62,940 bases of DNA from NCBI GenBank assembly GCA_002423025.1, contig DIUN01000009.1, positions 1 to 62,940 of the forward strand. Reading direction: 5' to 3'. Positions 1 to 7,756 of this stretch are shown piece by piece. The stretch is from Sphingomonadales bacterium UBA6157 (GTDB lineage Bacteria; Pseudomonadota; Alphaproteobacteria; Sphingomonadales; Sphingomonadaceae). The notes beneath the pieces are model-generated. The model was not told where the DNA came from and did not search any database. It saw only the letters and a program-made list of their open reading frames with translations. Within the stretch, counting starts at the first letter, position 1, and every line of letters starts with the position of its first letter. A program made the translations under genes and the position numbers.

Positions 1-1628
1 CGCCGTACCGCATCAACATCGTGGACCCGCCCGGCCACGCCGATTTCGGCGGCGAGGTGGAGCGCATCCTCTCGATGGTCGATGGCGTGGTGCTGCTGGT
101 GGATGCCGCCGAAGGCCCGATGCCGCAGACCAAGTTCGTCACCGGCAAGGCGCTGGCCCTCGGCCTGCGCCCGATCGTGGTCGTCAACAAGATCGACCGG
201 CCCGATGCGCGCGCCCAGGAAGTGCTCGATGAGGTGTTCGATCTGTTCGTCATGCTCGAAGCCACCGATGAGCAGCTCGATTTCCCGGTGATCTTCGCCT
301 CGGGCCGCAACGGCTATGCCGGCCGCGATGCCGATGTGCGCTCAGGCAACCTGGTGCCGCTGTTCGAAACCATCGTGGCGCACGTGCCGCCGCCGGCCGC
401 CGATGTGGACGGCGAGTTCAAGATGCTCGTCTCGCTGCTCGATCGTGACAGCTTTGTCGGCCGCATCCTGACCGGCCGCATCCTGTCCGGCACGCTGAAG
501 CTCAATGCGCCGATCCGCGCGCTGAGCCCGGACGGCAAGGTTGTCGAGGAAGGCCGCGCCTCCAAGATTTTCGCTTTCCGCGGGCTGGAGCGGGTGCCGG
601 TTGATGAAGCCAAGGCCGGTGACATCATCGCGCTCGCCGGCATGACCAAGGCGACCGTGGCCGACACCATCGCCGACATCAACGTCACCGAGCCGCTGCA
701 CGCCCAGCCGATCGATCCGCCGACGCTGTCGATGACCTTTGCAGTGAATGATTCGCCCTATGCCGGCCGTGATGGCAGCAAGGTGACCAGCCGCATGATC
801 GCTGACCGCCTGGTCCGCGAAGCCGAGGGCAATGTCGCGGTCAAGGTGACGGAAAGCGCCTCCAAGGATGCGTTTGAAGTTGCCGGGCGCGGCGAGTTGC
901 AGCTTGGCGTGCTGATCGAGACGATGCGCCGCGAAGGCTTCGAGCTTTCGATCTCGCGTCCGCGCGTGATCTACAGCACCGATGAAGCCGGCAAGCGCAC
1001 CGAGCCGTATGAAATCGTCGTCATCGATGTCGATGAGCAATATGCCGGCACGGTTGTCGAGAAGATGGCCGGCCGCAAGGGCGAGATGACCGACATGCGG
1101 CCTTCGGGCGGCGGCAAGACGCGCCTGAGCTTCTCGGCGCCGGCCCGCGGCCTGATCGGCTACCACGGCGAGTTCCTTTCGGACACGCGCGGCACCGGCA
1201 TCATGAACCGCCTGTTCGAACGCTATGGCCCCTACAAGGGCCCGATCTCGGGCCGTGGCAGCGGCGTGCTGATCTCGACCGAGACCGGTGAAGCCGTGGG
1301 CTATGCGCTGGGCTATCTGCAGCCGCGCGGCACGCTGATGATCGAGCCGGGCGAAGCGGTTTACCAGGGCATGGTGATCGGCGAGAACGCCCGTGACGAG
1401 GATCTTGAGGTCAACCCGCTGAAGTCCAAGGCGCTCACCAACTTCCGCGCCAGCGGCAAGGACGATGCCATCCAGCTGAGCCCGCCCAAGCGGCTGACGC
1501 TGGAGCAGGCCATCGCCTATATCGAGGAAGACGAGCTGGTGGAGGTGACGCCGAACTTCATCCGCCTGCGCAAGCGCCATCTCGATCCGCATGAGCGCAA
1601 GAAGGCCAGCCGCGCAAAGCGGGACTAA
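1..1628 (+). CDS. typA: Ribosome-associated GTPase TypA/BipA, 5' end missing
   Basis: Translation factor-family GTPase that binds the ribosome and helps growth under stress. The reading frame is open from base 3, so the gene is cut by the window edge. About 541 residues are present of a usual ~605; the missing part would hold the P-loop. Visible are the G3 box (NIVDPPGHADFGGEVER), the G4 box NKID, then domain II, the EF-G-like domains and the basic C-terminal tail (RKRHLDPHERKKASRAKRD). The G3 box reads D-P-P-G where D-T-P-G is usual in TypA. A hairpin terminator follows. Family assignment is secure. Confidence 0.95.
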   Translation, partial: PYRINIVDPPGHADFGGEVERILSMVDGVVLLVDAAEGPMPQTKFVTGKALALGLRPIVVVNKIDRPDARAQEVLDEVFDLFVMLEATDEQLDFPVIFASGRNGYAGRDADVRSGNLVPLFETIVAHVPPPAADVDGEFKMLVSLLDRDSFVGRILTGRILSGTLKLNAPIRALSPDGKVVEEGRASKIFAFRGLERVPVDEAKAGDIIALAGMTKATVADTIADINVTEPLHAQPIDPPTLSMTFAVNDSPYAGRDGSKVTSRMIADRLVREAEGNVAVKVTESASKDAFEVAGRGELQLGVLIETMRREGFELSISRPRVIYSTDEAGKRTEPYEIVVIDVDEQYAGTVVEKMAGRKGEMTDMRPSGGGKTRLSFSAPARGLIGYHGEFLSDTRGTGIMNRLFERYGPYKGPISGRGSGVLISTETGEAVGYALGYLQPRGTLMIEPGEAVYQGMVIGENARDEDLEVNPLKSKALTNFRASGKDDAIQLSPPKRLTLEQAIAYIEEDELVEVTPNFIRLRKRHLDPHERKKASRAKRD

Positions 1629-1672
1629 CCCAGACGCCGCGCCAAGCGGGCTGACGGAACGGAAAAGCGTTT

Positions 1673-1702
1673 GAAGGGCCGGGGCCAATGCCCCGGCCCT
1701 TC
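1673..1702 (+). terminator. Hairpin terminator after typA
   Basis: GAAGGGCCGGGGC pairs perfectly with GCCCCGGCCCTTC around a CAAT-type loop (13-bp stem). The T-run after it is short (TCTGCAT), so efficiency on its own is uncertain. Confidence 0.7.
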
Positions 1703-1791
1703 TGCATGGTATCGCTACTGCGACACTTGCGCGGTTGCGCTAGTGAGGTCACATCCTGTCAAAGGCCGCGCAAGTGGTTCAGGAGCAACGC

Positions 1792-2406
1792 ATGATTGAC
1801 GATGAATATGAAGGCAGCGATCCGCGCTGCGTCGCCGAGCCGATCCCGCAGGCCGAGGCCGAGGATGCCGTGCGCACACTCATCCGCTGGGCCGGGGATG
1901 ATCCCGAGCGGGAAGGCCTGCTCGATACGCCGGGCCGCGTGGCGCGCGCCTATCGCGAATATTTCCGCGGCTATCAGGAAGACCCCGGCGAGCACCTGTC
2001 CCGTACCTTCGGTGAAGTTGGCGGCTATGACGAGATCGTGCTGCTGCGCGACATCCCCTTCCAGTCCCATTGCGAGCACCACATGGCGCCGATCATCGGC
2101 AAGGCGCACATTGCCTATCTGCCACGCGAGCGGGTGGTCGGCATTTCCAAGCTGGCGCGCGTGCTGCATGGCTATGCCAAGCGCCTGCAGGTGCAGGAGC
2201 GGCTGACAGCCGAAGTCGCGGAGGCCATCCAGACGCATCTCGAGCCGTTCGGCGTCGCCGTGGTGATCGAGGCCAGCCATGCCTGCATGAGCGCGCGCGG
2301 CGTGATGACACCGGGCGTGGTGATGACCACCAGCCGCATGATGGGCGTTTTCCGCGATGATGACCGCAGCCGCAAGGAAGTGCTGTCGCTGATGGGGAAA
2401 GGCTGA
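1792..2406 (+). CDS. folE: GTP cyclohydrolase I
   Basis: Opens GTP to 7,8-dihydroneopterin triphosphate, the first step of tetrahydrofolate synthesis. Start taken at ATG 1792 because AGGAG lies 6 nt upstream; an in-frame GTG at 1774 lacks such a site. The 204-aa product has the zinc and catalytic signature HCEHHMAPIIGKAHIAYLP, the QVQERLT segment and the second zinc cysteine in SHACMSARGVMTPG, all of which define type I (FolE, zinc) enzymes. Length is normal. It stands alone between typA and a membrane protein gene; no folate operon is visible here. Confidence 0.96.
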   Translation: MIDDEYEGSDPRCVAEPIPQAEAEDAVRTLIRWAGDDPEREGLLDTPGRVARAYREYFRGYQEDPGEHLSRTFGEVGGYDEIVLLRDIPFQSHCEHHMAPIIGKAHIAYLPRERVVGISKLARVLHGYAKRLQVQERLTAEVAEAIQTHLEPFGVAVVIEASHACMSARGVMTPGVVMTTSRMMGVFRDDDRSRKEVLSLMGKG

Positions 2407-2442
2407 GTCGGAAGGCTCGGCAGCAAGCCCGGGGCCGCTGCG

Positions 2443-2459
2443 GTGTTAATGCTTAACAC
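2443..2459. repeat. Perfect inverted repeat GTGTTAA-TGC-TTAACAC
   Basis: A 7-bp perfect inverted repeat with a 3-nt spacer lies about 60 bp before the PuuD-like gene. It is AT-richer than its surroundings and of operator size. No T-run follows, so it is not a terminator. The binding protein is unknown. Confidence 0.4.
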
Positions 2460-2519
2460 GAGCGATTTCATCGCCTATAGGCATGCCGAATTGAACGCAT
2501 GAACAAGGGTGGCATCGAG

Positions 2520-3101
2520 ATGGCGAATATTCTGGGCAACTTCAATCGGGCGTCGCTGGTCGCCGGCATCCTGCTGGTGCTGGTCATCGCGATTTTCCAT
2601 GGCGGCGTGATGGACATCGCCTGGGTCAACGCCTTCCTGCGCTTCGCCCATGTGCTCGTCGGCATCCTGTGGATCGGCCTGCTCTATTATTTCAACTTCG
2701 TGCAGATCCCGACGATGCCCAAGGTTCCCGCGGAGCTGAAGCCGGCCGTTTCCAAGTACATCGCCCCCGAGGCGCTGTTCTGGTTCCGCTGGGCCGCTGT
2801 CGCCACGCTCGTCATCGGCATCGCCATCGCCGGCGCGCCGCAGCAGGCCTATCTGGTCGAGGCGCTGACCTTCCAGAGTGGCTACGCCCTGATCGGCCTG
2901 GGCATGTGGCTCGGCATCATCATGGCCGCCAACGTCTGGATGGTCATCTGGCCGAACCAGAAGAAGGCGCTGGGCATTGTGGAAGCCGATGCGGACACCA
3001 AGGCCGCCGCCGCCAAGACCGCGATGATGGGCAGCCGCATCAACTTCATCCTGAGCTTCCCGATGCTGTATTGCATGGTGACGCGCGGCGTGATCGGCTG
3101 A
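2520..3101 (+). CDS. PuuD-like (urate hydroxylase N-terminal domain) membrane protein
   Basis: About 193 residues with four to five hydrophobic segments (roughly residues 13-30, 38-60, 85-105, 120-142 and a last one near the C-terminus). The segment FAHVLVGILWIGLLYYFNF and the W-F-R-W motif resemble the N-terminal membrane domain of PuuD/urate oxidase-like proteins (DUF989 family). The C-terminal cytochrome c domain of true PuuD is absent, so urate oxidation is not implied. AAGGGTGG precedes ATG 2520 at good spacing; an earlier in-frame ATG at 2499 has no ribosome site. A strong terminator follows. Function unproven. Confidence 0.65.
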   Translation: MANILGNFNRASLVAGILLVLVIAIFHGGVMDIAWVNAFLRFAHVLVGILWIGLLYYFNFVQIPTMPKVPAELKPAVSKYIAPEALFWFRWAAVATLVIGIAIAGAPQQAYLVEALTFQSGYALIGLGMWLGIIMAANVWMVIWPNQKKALGIVEADADTKAAAAKTAMMGSRINFILSFPMLYCMVTRGVIG

Positions 3102-3150
3102 CACCAGCGCCCGCCCTGTCCCTGCCGGGACGGGACGAACCGAGTGAAAA

Positions 3151-3183
3151 AGCGCCAGCCGGGGGACCCCGGCTGGCGCTTTT
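3151..3183 (+). terminator. Rho-independent terminator
   Basis: AGCGCCAGCCGGGGG pairs with the facing CCCCGGCTGGCGCT and is followed by TTTT. The stem is also preceded by AAAAA, so it could work in both directions. It ends the PuuD-like transcript. Confidence 0.85.
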
Positions 3184-3237
3184 GCGTTAATATCCCCGCA
3201 CTGGCAGCGTTCCTTGGCTGCCGGCAGGAGACACCCG

Positions 3238-3375
3238 ATGCAGCCCGCGCTTGTTGCCGTCGATTGGGGAAGCACCCACCGCCGCTGTTTTGTGATTGCC
3301 GGAGATGGCGGCATCGCCAGCCGGAAGTGGCGTGACGTACCTTGCCTGCCAATCCGGGCCGGGCTTGCGGCATGA
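3238..3375 (+). pseudogene. dgoK: Remnant of 2-dehydro-3-deoxygalactonokinase
   Basis: A 45-codon reading frame with its own AGGAG site (7 nt before ATG 3238). It begins MQPALVAVDWGSTHRRCFVI, which is the start of the DgoK sugar-kinase fold (phosphate-binding DWGTT loop), and then stops after GLAA instead of running to ~300 residues. Its TGA overlaps the dgoA start as ATGA, the normal dgoK-dgoA junction. This suggests that an internal deletion removed about 85 percent of the gene but kept both ends. It cannot be an active kinase; its translation may still feed ribosomes into dgoA. Confidence 0.7.
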
Positions 3376-4043
3376 GCGAGACCATCGAGACGCTGTTCGG
3401 CGCGGCCTTTGCCGCATGCCCGCTGCTGGCGGTGCTGCGCGGCATCCGGCCCGAGGATGCGGAGGCCGTGGGCGAGGCGCTGATTGCAGCCGGGATGACG
3501 CTGCTGGAAGTGCCGCTGAACTCGCCTGAGCCCTATGAGTCGATCGCCCGGCTTTCCGCGCTGGCGGCGCGGCTGGCCGGGGACACGGTGCTGGTGGGCG
3601 CCGGCACCGTGCTGACCACCGAGGAGGTGGAGCGCGTGGCGGCCGCCGGCGGCCGGCTGGTGGTCTCCCCCGCCACCGACCCGGAGGTGATCGCGGCGAC
3701 CAAGGCGGCGGGGATGATCTCGGGGCCGGGGTTCTTTACGCCCAGCGAGGCCTTTGCCGCGATTCGCGCCGGGGCGGACGTGCTGAAGTTCTTCCCTGCC
3801 GAAGCCGGCTCGCCGGTGGTGATGAAGGCGCTGAAGACGGTGCTGCCGCGCCATGTGCCGGTGCTGGCCGTGGGCGGCATCTCGCCCCAGGTGATGCCGG
3901 CGTGGCATGCAGCCGGTGCCGATGGCTTCGGCCTGGGCGCGGGGCTGTTCAAGCCGGGGATGAGCGCCGGGGAGTGCGGCGCGATGGCCGAGCGCTATGT
4001 GGCGGCGGTGCGCGCGCTCACACCTTCAGCGGCGACACAGTGA
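3372..4043 (+). CDS. dgoA: 2-dehydro-3-deoxy-6-phosphogalactonate aldolase
   Basis: Class I aldolase splitting 2-keto-3-deoxy-6-phosphogalactonate to pyruvate and glyceraldehyde-3-phosphate. The 223-aa protein has the KDPG/KDPGal aldolase barrel: CPLLAVLRGIRPED, EVPLNSPEPYESI, VGAGTV, the Schiff-base lysine in DVLKFFPAE and the phosphate loop in LAVGGISP. PLNSP favours the galactonate (DgoA) branch over Eda. It starts at ATG 3372 inside the stop of the dgoK remnant and overlaps the convergent gene at 4018 by 26 bp. With the kinase gone, its substrate must come from another kinase or another pathway. Confidence 0.85.
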   Translation: MSETIETLFGAAFAACPLLAVLRGIRPEDAEAVGEALIAAGMTLLEVPLNSPEPYESIARLSALAARLAGDTVLVGAGTVLTTEEVERVAAAGGRLVVSPATDPEVIAATKAAGMISGPGFFTPSEAFAAIRAGADVLKFFPAEAGSPVVMKALKTVLPRHVPVLAVGGISPQVMPAWHAAGADGFGLGAGLFKPGMSAGECGAMAERYVAAVRALTPSAATQ

Positions 4044-4371
4044 TGCCGCGCTGGGGCATGCAATCCGGCAGCTCGGTGAAGCTCACGCGGCGGCCGTCGC
4101 GGCTGATCCAGATGCGCAGCGAGGCGAGATCGGCGCAGGGCCGGTAGCGCCAGCGGAACTCCCAGCCATCGGCCCATTGCCGGGTCTCGCGCGGCGAGAA
4201 AAACTGCGCCGGCTGGCCGCTGGACTGGCGGTATTGCGCGCTCATCTTGTCCGCAATCGCCTGGGCGGTGGGCGCATCGATGTTGCGCTGGAACACGCCG
4301 AGCCCGATGGCGATGGCAAGGCACAGCGCGATGCCGATGAGGATGATGCGGCGGATGATGATGGGCCGCAT
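4018..4371 (-). CDS. Small single-pass membrane protein, unknown
   Basis: 117 residues. A basic start (MRPIIIRR) is followed by one hydrophobic segment (about residues 9-26), which looks like an uncleaved membrane anchor with the rest outside the cytoplasm. The soluble part has paired tryptophans (RQWADGWEFRWRYRP) and one later cysteine. Start and upstream stop overlap as TGATG with the aldehyde dehydrogenase gene, so the two are translated together. I do not recognise the family. Confidence 0.7.
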   Translation of the reverse strand: MRPIIIRRIILIGIALCLAIAIGLGVFQRNIDAPTAQAIADKMSAQYRQSSGQPAQFFSPRETRQWADGWEFRWRYRPCADLASLRIWISRDGRRVSFTELPDCMPQRGITVSPLKV

Positions 4372-5813
4372 CAGGGGCGCTCCGCATAGGCGGCCAGCGG
4401 CAGCGGCGTGCCGGACTGGCGGAGCAGCGCCTGGCGCCGCAGGAAGCGCAGCAGCCCGGATGGCCCCATGCGCGAGGGGCCAAGGCCGGAGAGGCCGAAG
4501 CTGGATTTTTCCGCATCGCCGATCATCGCGGTGAGTGAGCCATCGTTGATCGAGACAGCGCCGGCGTGGAGGCGAACGGCAACGGCCTCGGCCTCGGCAG
4601 CGCTGCCGGCGAGGACGGCGGCGGAGAGGCCGAAGACGCCGCCATTGGCCAGCGCCACCGCCTCCTCGACCGAATCGAAGATGGTGACGGGAATCACCGG
4701 GCCGAAAGTCTCCTCGTCCATCAGCGCCATGCCGGGGCGGACGTTGGTGACCACGGTGGGCCGCAGCCATTTGCCGCCATGGTCCTCGATTCGCCCGCCG
4801 GTGAGGATGGTGGCGCCCTTGGTGATGGCATCGGCAAGCTGCGCAGCGACGATTCCGGCCTGGCGGGCGAAGATGAACGGGCCGATCTCGCCGCTGGCGA
4901 TATCCGGATAGTTGAGCTGCACGGCATCCGCGAGGCGCACCAGCTCGGCAAGGAACGGCGCGGCGATGGCGCGCGCCACATACACGCGCTCGATGGACTG
5001 GCAGGCCTGGCCGGTGGCCAGCACCGAGGCCCGGAGCGCGATGGCGGCGGCCTGTTGCGGCTCAGCGCTCTCCAGCACCAGCATCGGATCCTTGCCGCCA
5101 AGCTCGAGGCTGGCGGGGATGAAGGCGCGGGCCGCCGCCTCGGCGACCTTGCGCCCCGTCGGCACCGAGCCGGTGAAGGAGATATAGTCCACCATCTCGA
5201 CCAGCGCCGCCCCGGTGGCGGCATCGCCCTCCACCAGCGCCAGCACGCCGGCCAGCAGCGGCACTTCGGCGATGGCGGCCACAAGCGGCGCGATGAAGCG
5301 CGGCGTCACCTCGCTGGGCTTGATGAGCACGGCGCAACCGGCGGCCAGCGCCGGGATCGCGTCGATCATCGCCAGCGTCAGCGGGAAGTTCCACGGGCTG
5401 ATGATGCCGACGAGCGGGTAGGGATGCAGCTTGGTGGTGGCGGTGATGCCCGGCACGGCGGTGGGGAGGATGGCATTCTCGATGCCGCCGATGAGGCCGG
5501 GGGCCTCGCGGCACCAGCGCGCCACCATGCCCTGCACGGCGCTCACTTCCATGCGGCTGATGCTGCCGCGCCCGGTATCGAGCGTCAACGCCGCGCCAAT
5601 GGCACCGGAATGGGCCGCCAAGGCCGCGCCAAAGGCCTGCAGCGCATCCAGGCGCACCGAGAGCGGCAGGGCCGCCCATTGCGGCTGGGCGGTGCGCAGC
5701 CGGGCTGCCAGCGCCGCCACGGCTGCGGCATCCAGCGGCGCGATGCTGTGGTCGGCCAGCCCGGTGCGCGGGTTGACGACGGCAAGCGTGCGGGCGGGGG
5801 GAGCAACAACCAT
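4371..5813 (-). CDS. Aldehyde dehydrogenase family protein
   Basis: NAD(P)-dependent oxidation of an aldehyde to the acid. About 480 residues from ATG 5813; the open frame continues upstream but the extra residues do not look like protein. Key sites: SPWNFPLT, the cofactor loop FTGSVPTGRKVA, the general-base glutamate in LELGGKDP, the catalytic cysteine in ATGQACQSIERVYV and EETFGPVIPV. The C-terminus is coupled to the small membrane protein gene. Substrate is not determined by the sequence; broad aliphatic or aryl aldehydes are possible. Confidence 0.88.
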   Translation of the reverse strand: MVVAPPARTLAVVNPRTGLADHSIAPLDAAAVAALAARLRTAQPQWAALPLSVRLDALQAFGAALAAHSGAIGAALTLDTGRGSISRMEVSAVQGMVARWCREAPGLIGGIENAILPTAVPGITATTKLHPYPLVGIISPWNFPLTLAMIDAIPALAAGCAVLIKPSEVTPRFIAPLVAAIAEVPLLAGVLALVEGDAATGAALVEMVDYISFTGSVPTGRKVAEAAARAFIPASLELGGKDPMLVLESAEPQQAAAIALRASVLATGQACQSIERVYVARAIAAPFLAELVRLADAVQLNYPDIASGEIGPFIFARQAGIVAAQLADAITKGATILTGGRIEDHGGKWLRPTVVTNVRPGMALMDEETFGPVIPVTIFDSVEEAVALANGGVFGLSAAVLAGSAAEAEAVAVRLHAGAVSINDGSLTAMIGDAEKSSFGLSGLGPSRMGPSGLLRFLRRQALLRQSGTPLPLAAYAERP

Positions 5814-5936
5814 GGTCTTTGTTCTTAGGGCAATGCATCGGCACAGCCTAGATGGGCGAATCGCCCCGGAGTGTGTAACGAGGCGCTGCCGGCCCTCAAA
5901 AGCCGGTTCCGAGGCAGGCTTCTGCACCGGGATGCG

Positions 5937-5965
5937 TTGACAGCGGGGCCGGCGTGCACTATCGC
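5937..5965 (+). promoter_or_regulatory. Probable sigma-70 promoter of rplU-rpmA
   Basis: Perfect -35 hexamer TTGACA (5937-5942), a 17-bp spacer and -10 TATCGC (5960-5965), giving a ~60-nt leader to rplU. The rest of the 217-bp gap between the aldehyde dehydrogenase and rplU shows nothing else I can name. Confidence 0.6.
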
Positions 5966-6030
5966 CCCGCCTTCACTCGGCAGGGCTTGCTTCTGCCGTT
6001 CCCATGATTTGAACCCAAGGTTTTCGAACG

Positions 6031-6318
6031 ATGTTCGCAGTGGTCCGCACCGGCGGCAAGCAATACAGGGTCGCCACCGATGACAAGATCATCGTTGAGA
6101 AGATCGAAGGTGAAGCTGGCACCAGTGTCACGCTTGATACGCTGATGTTCGGTGATGGTGGCACCATCACCACCGGTGGCTCTGTCACCGCCGAGATCGT
6201 CGCCCAGACGAAGGGTGACAAGGTCATCGTCTTCAAGAAGCGTCGCCGTCACAATTATCGCCGCCGCAACGGTCATCGCCAGCAGCTGACCGTCCTGAAG
6301 ATCACCAGCGTAGGTTAA
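6031..6318 (+). CDS. rplU: 50S ribosomal protein L21
   Basis: 95 residues, starting MFAVVRTGGKQYRVATDD, the family's usual opening, and ending with the basic KKRRRHNYRRRNGHRQ segment that contacts 23S rRNA. Shorter than the ~103 of E. coli but normal. rpmA follows after 6 nt, the near-universal rplU-rpmA-obgE arrangement. Confidence 0.97.
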   Translation: MFAVVRTGGKQYRVATDDKIIVEKIEGEAGTSVTLDTLMFGDGGTITTGGSVTAEIVAQTKGDKVIVFKKRRRHNYRRRNGHRQQLTVLKITSVG

Positions 6319-6324
6319 GAGACA

Positions 6325-6600
6325 ATGGCACATAAGAAAGCAGGCGGTTCGTCGCGCAACGGTCGTGATTCGGCCGGTCGTCGCCTTGGCGTCAAGCGTT
6401 TCGGTGGGCAGGAAGTGCTCGCCGGCACCATCATCATCCGCCAGCGCGGCACCCGGGTTCACCCCGGCCGCAACGTTGGTCTCGGCAAGGATCACACGAT
6501 CTTCGCCACCGCGCATGGCGCTGTCGTGTTCCACGATGGCAAGCTCGGTCGCAAGTATGTGAGCGTTGATCCGATGCCGGAAGCGATTGCGGCTGAATAA
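6325..6600 (+). CDS. rpmA: 50S ribosomal protein L27
   Basis: 91 residues. The N-terminus MAHKKAGGSSRNGRDS reaches the peptidyl-transferase centre in bacterial ribosomes; RLGVKRFGGQ and GTIIIRQRGT follow as usual. A terminator after the gene separates most rplU-rpmA transcripts from obgE. Confidence 0.98.
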   Translation: MAHKKAGGSSRNGRDSAGRRLGVKRFGGQEVLAGTIIIRQRGTRVHPGRNVGLGKDHTIFATAHGAVVFHDGKLGRKYVSVDPMPEAIAAE

Positions 6601-6632
6601 GCCCGCTCGGCTTTTGCCCATCAGCAATTTGG

Positions 6633-6664
6633 AGGGGGAGCCGGGCAACTGGCTCCCCCTTTTG
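6633..6664 (+). terminator. Rho-independent terminator after rpmA
   Basis: AGGGGGAGCC pairs with GGCTCCCCCT around GGGCAACT and is followed by TTTGCTTT. Confidence 0.85.
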
Positions 6665-6715
6665 CTTTAACCGCCCTCCAGCCTTCCTCTTTCCTCCCCC
6701 GAATCGAATCGTTCC

Positions 6716-7756
6716 ATGCAGTTTCTCGACCAGGCCAAGATCTTCCTTGCCTCCGCCACCGGCGGGGATGGCTCGGTATCATTCCGGCGGGAAAAGTTCG
6801 TGGAATATGGCGGCCCGGATGGCGGTGACGGCGGCAAGGGCGGCGATGTGATCTTCGAGTGCGTCGATGGTCTCAATACGCTCATCGATTTTCGCTACAC
6901 CCAGCATTTCAAGGCCAAGCGCGGTAGCCATGGTTCGGGCCGCAACCGCACCGGCGCCGGCGGCGACGATCTTGTCATCAAGGTCCCGATCGGCACGCAG
7001 ATCCTTGCCGATGACGATGAGCGGACGCTGATCGTCGACATGGTGCGCCCCGGCCAGCGCGTCGTGTTGCTCAAGGGCGGCGATGGCGGCAAGGGCAACA
7101 GCCATTACAAGAGCAGCACCAACCGGGCGCCGCGCCAGTTCCAGCCGGGGTTTCCGGGCAGGGAAATGTGGGTGTGGCTGCGGCTCAAGCTGCTCGCGGA
7201 CGCTGGCCTGCTCGGCGCGCCGAACGCCGGCAAGTCCACATTCCTCAACGCCGTCTCGAATGCTGCCGCCAAGGTCGGGGCTTATCCCTTCACCACGCTC
7301 AAGCCGCAGCTTGGCGTTGTCGCCCACAAGGGCCGCGAGCTGGTGATGGCGGATATTCCCGGCCTGATCGCCGGGGCTGCCGAAGGTGTTGGCATCGGCG
7401 ATCGCTTCCTCGGCCATGTCGAGCGTTGCCGCGTGCTGCTGCACCTTGTGGATGCCAGCGCGCCGGCGCCGGTCAAGGCCTGGCGCACGGTGCGCGACGA
7501 GCTTGATGCCTATGGCGGCGGGCTGGCCGAAAAGCCCGAGATCCTGGCACTGACCAAGGCCGATCTCGTCTCGGCCTCCGGGCTGGCGGCCAAGAAGCGC
7601 GCGCTTGAAAAGGCCAGCGGCCAGAAGGTGTTCGTCATCTCCGCCGCCACCCGCCAGGGCGTTGACGAGGTGCTCGATGCGCTGCTGACGCTGGCCGGGC
7701 GCGATGCCGCCATTGCCAAGGCCGCAGAAGGTGAACGGGCATGGACGCCGCTGTAG
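6716..7756 (+). CDS. obgE: Obg family GTPase
   Basis: Essential GTPase of 50S assembly and stress control. 346 residues: glycine-rich Obg fold (about 1-158, starting MQFLDQAKIFLASATGGDG with KGGDGGKGN), then the G domain with P-loop GAPNAGKST, switch I YPFTT, DIPGLI and TKAD. The variable C-terminal OCD domain is lacking, as in short Obg forms. The last 16 bases overlap proB, so proB translation is likely coupled. Confidence 0.96.
   Translation: MQFLDQAKIFLASATGGDGSVSFRREKFVEYGGPDGGDGGKGGDVIFECVDGLNTLIDFRYTQHFKAKRGSHGSGRNRTGAGGDDLVIKVPIGTQILADDDERTLIVDMVRPGQRVVLLKGGDGGKGNSHYKSSTNRAPRQFQPGFPGREMWVWLRLKLLADAGLLGAPNAGKSTFLNAVSNAAAKVGAYPFTTLKPQLGVVAHKGRELVMADIPGLIAGAAEGVGIGDRFLGHVERCRVLLHLVDASAPAPVKAWRTVRDELDAYGGGLAEKPEILALTKADLVSASGLAAKKRALEKASGQKVFVISAATRQGVDEVLDALLTLAGRDAAIAKAAEGERAWTPL

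Noticed and set aside
342..1688. 448-aa minus frame opposite typA
   Set aside because: Shadow frame; typA is certain on the plus strand.
2475..3908. 477-aa minus frame across puuD-like, dgoK stub and dgoA
   Set aside because: Spans the terminator and two recognisable plus genes; low-complexity His/Arg composition.
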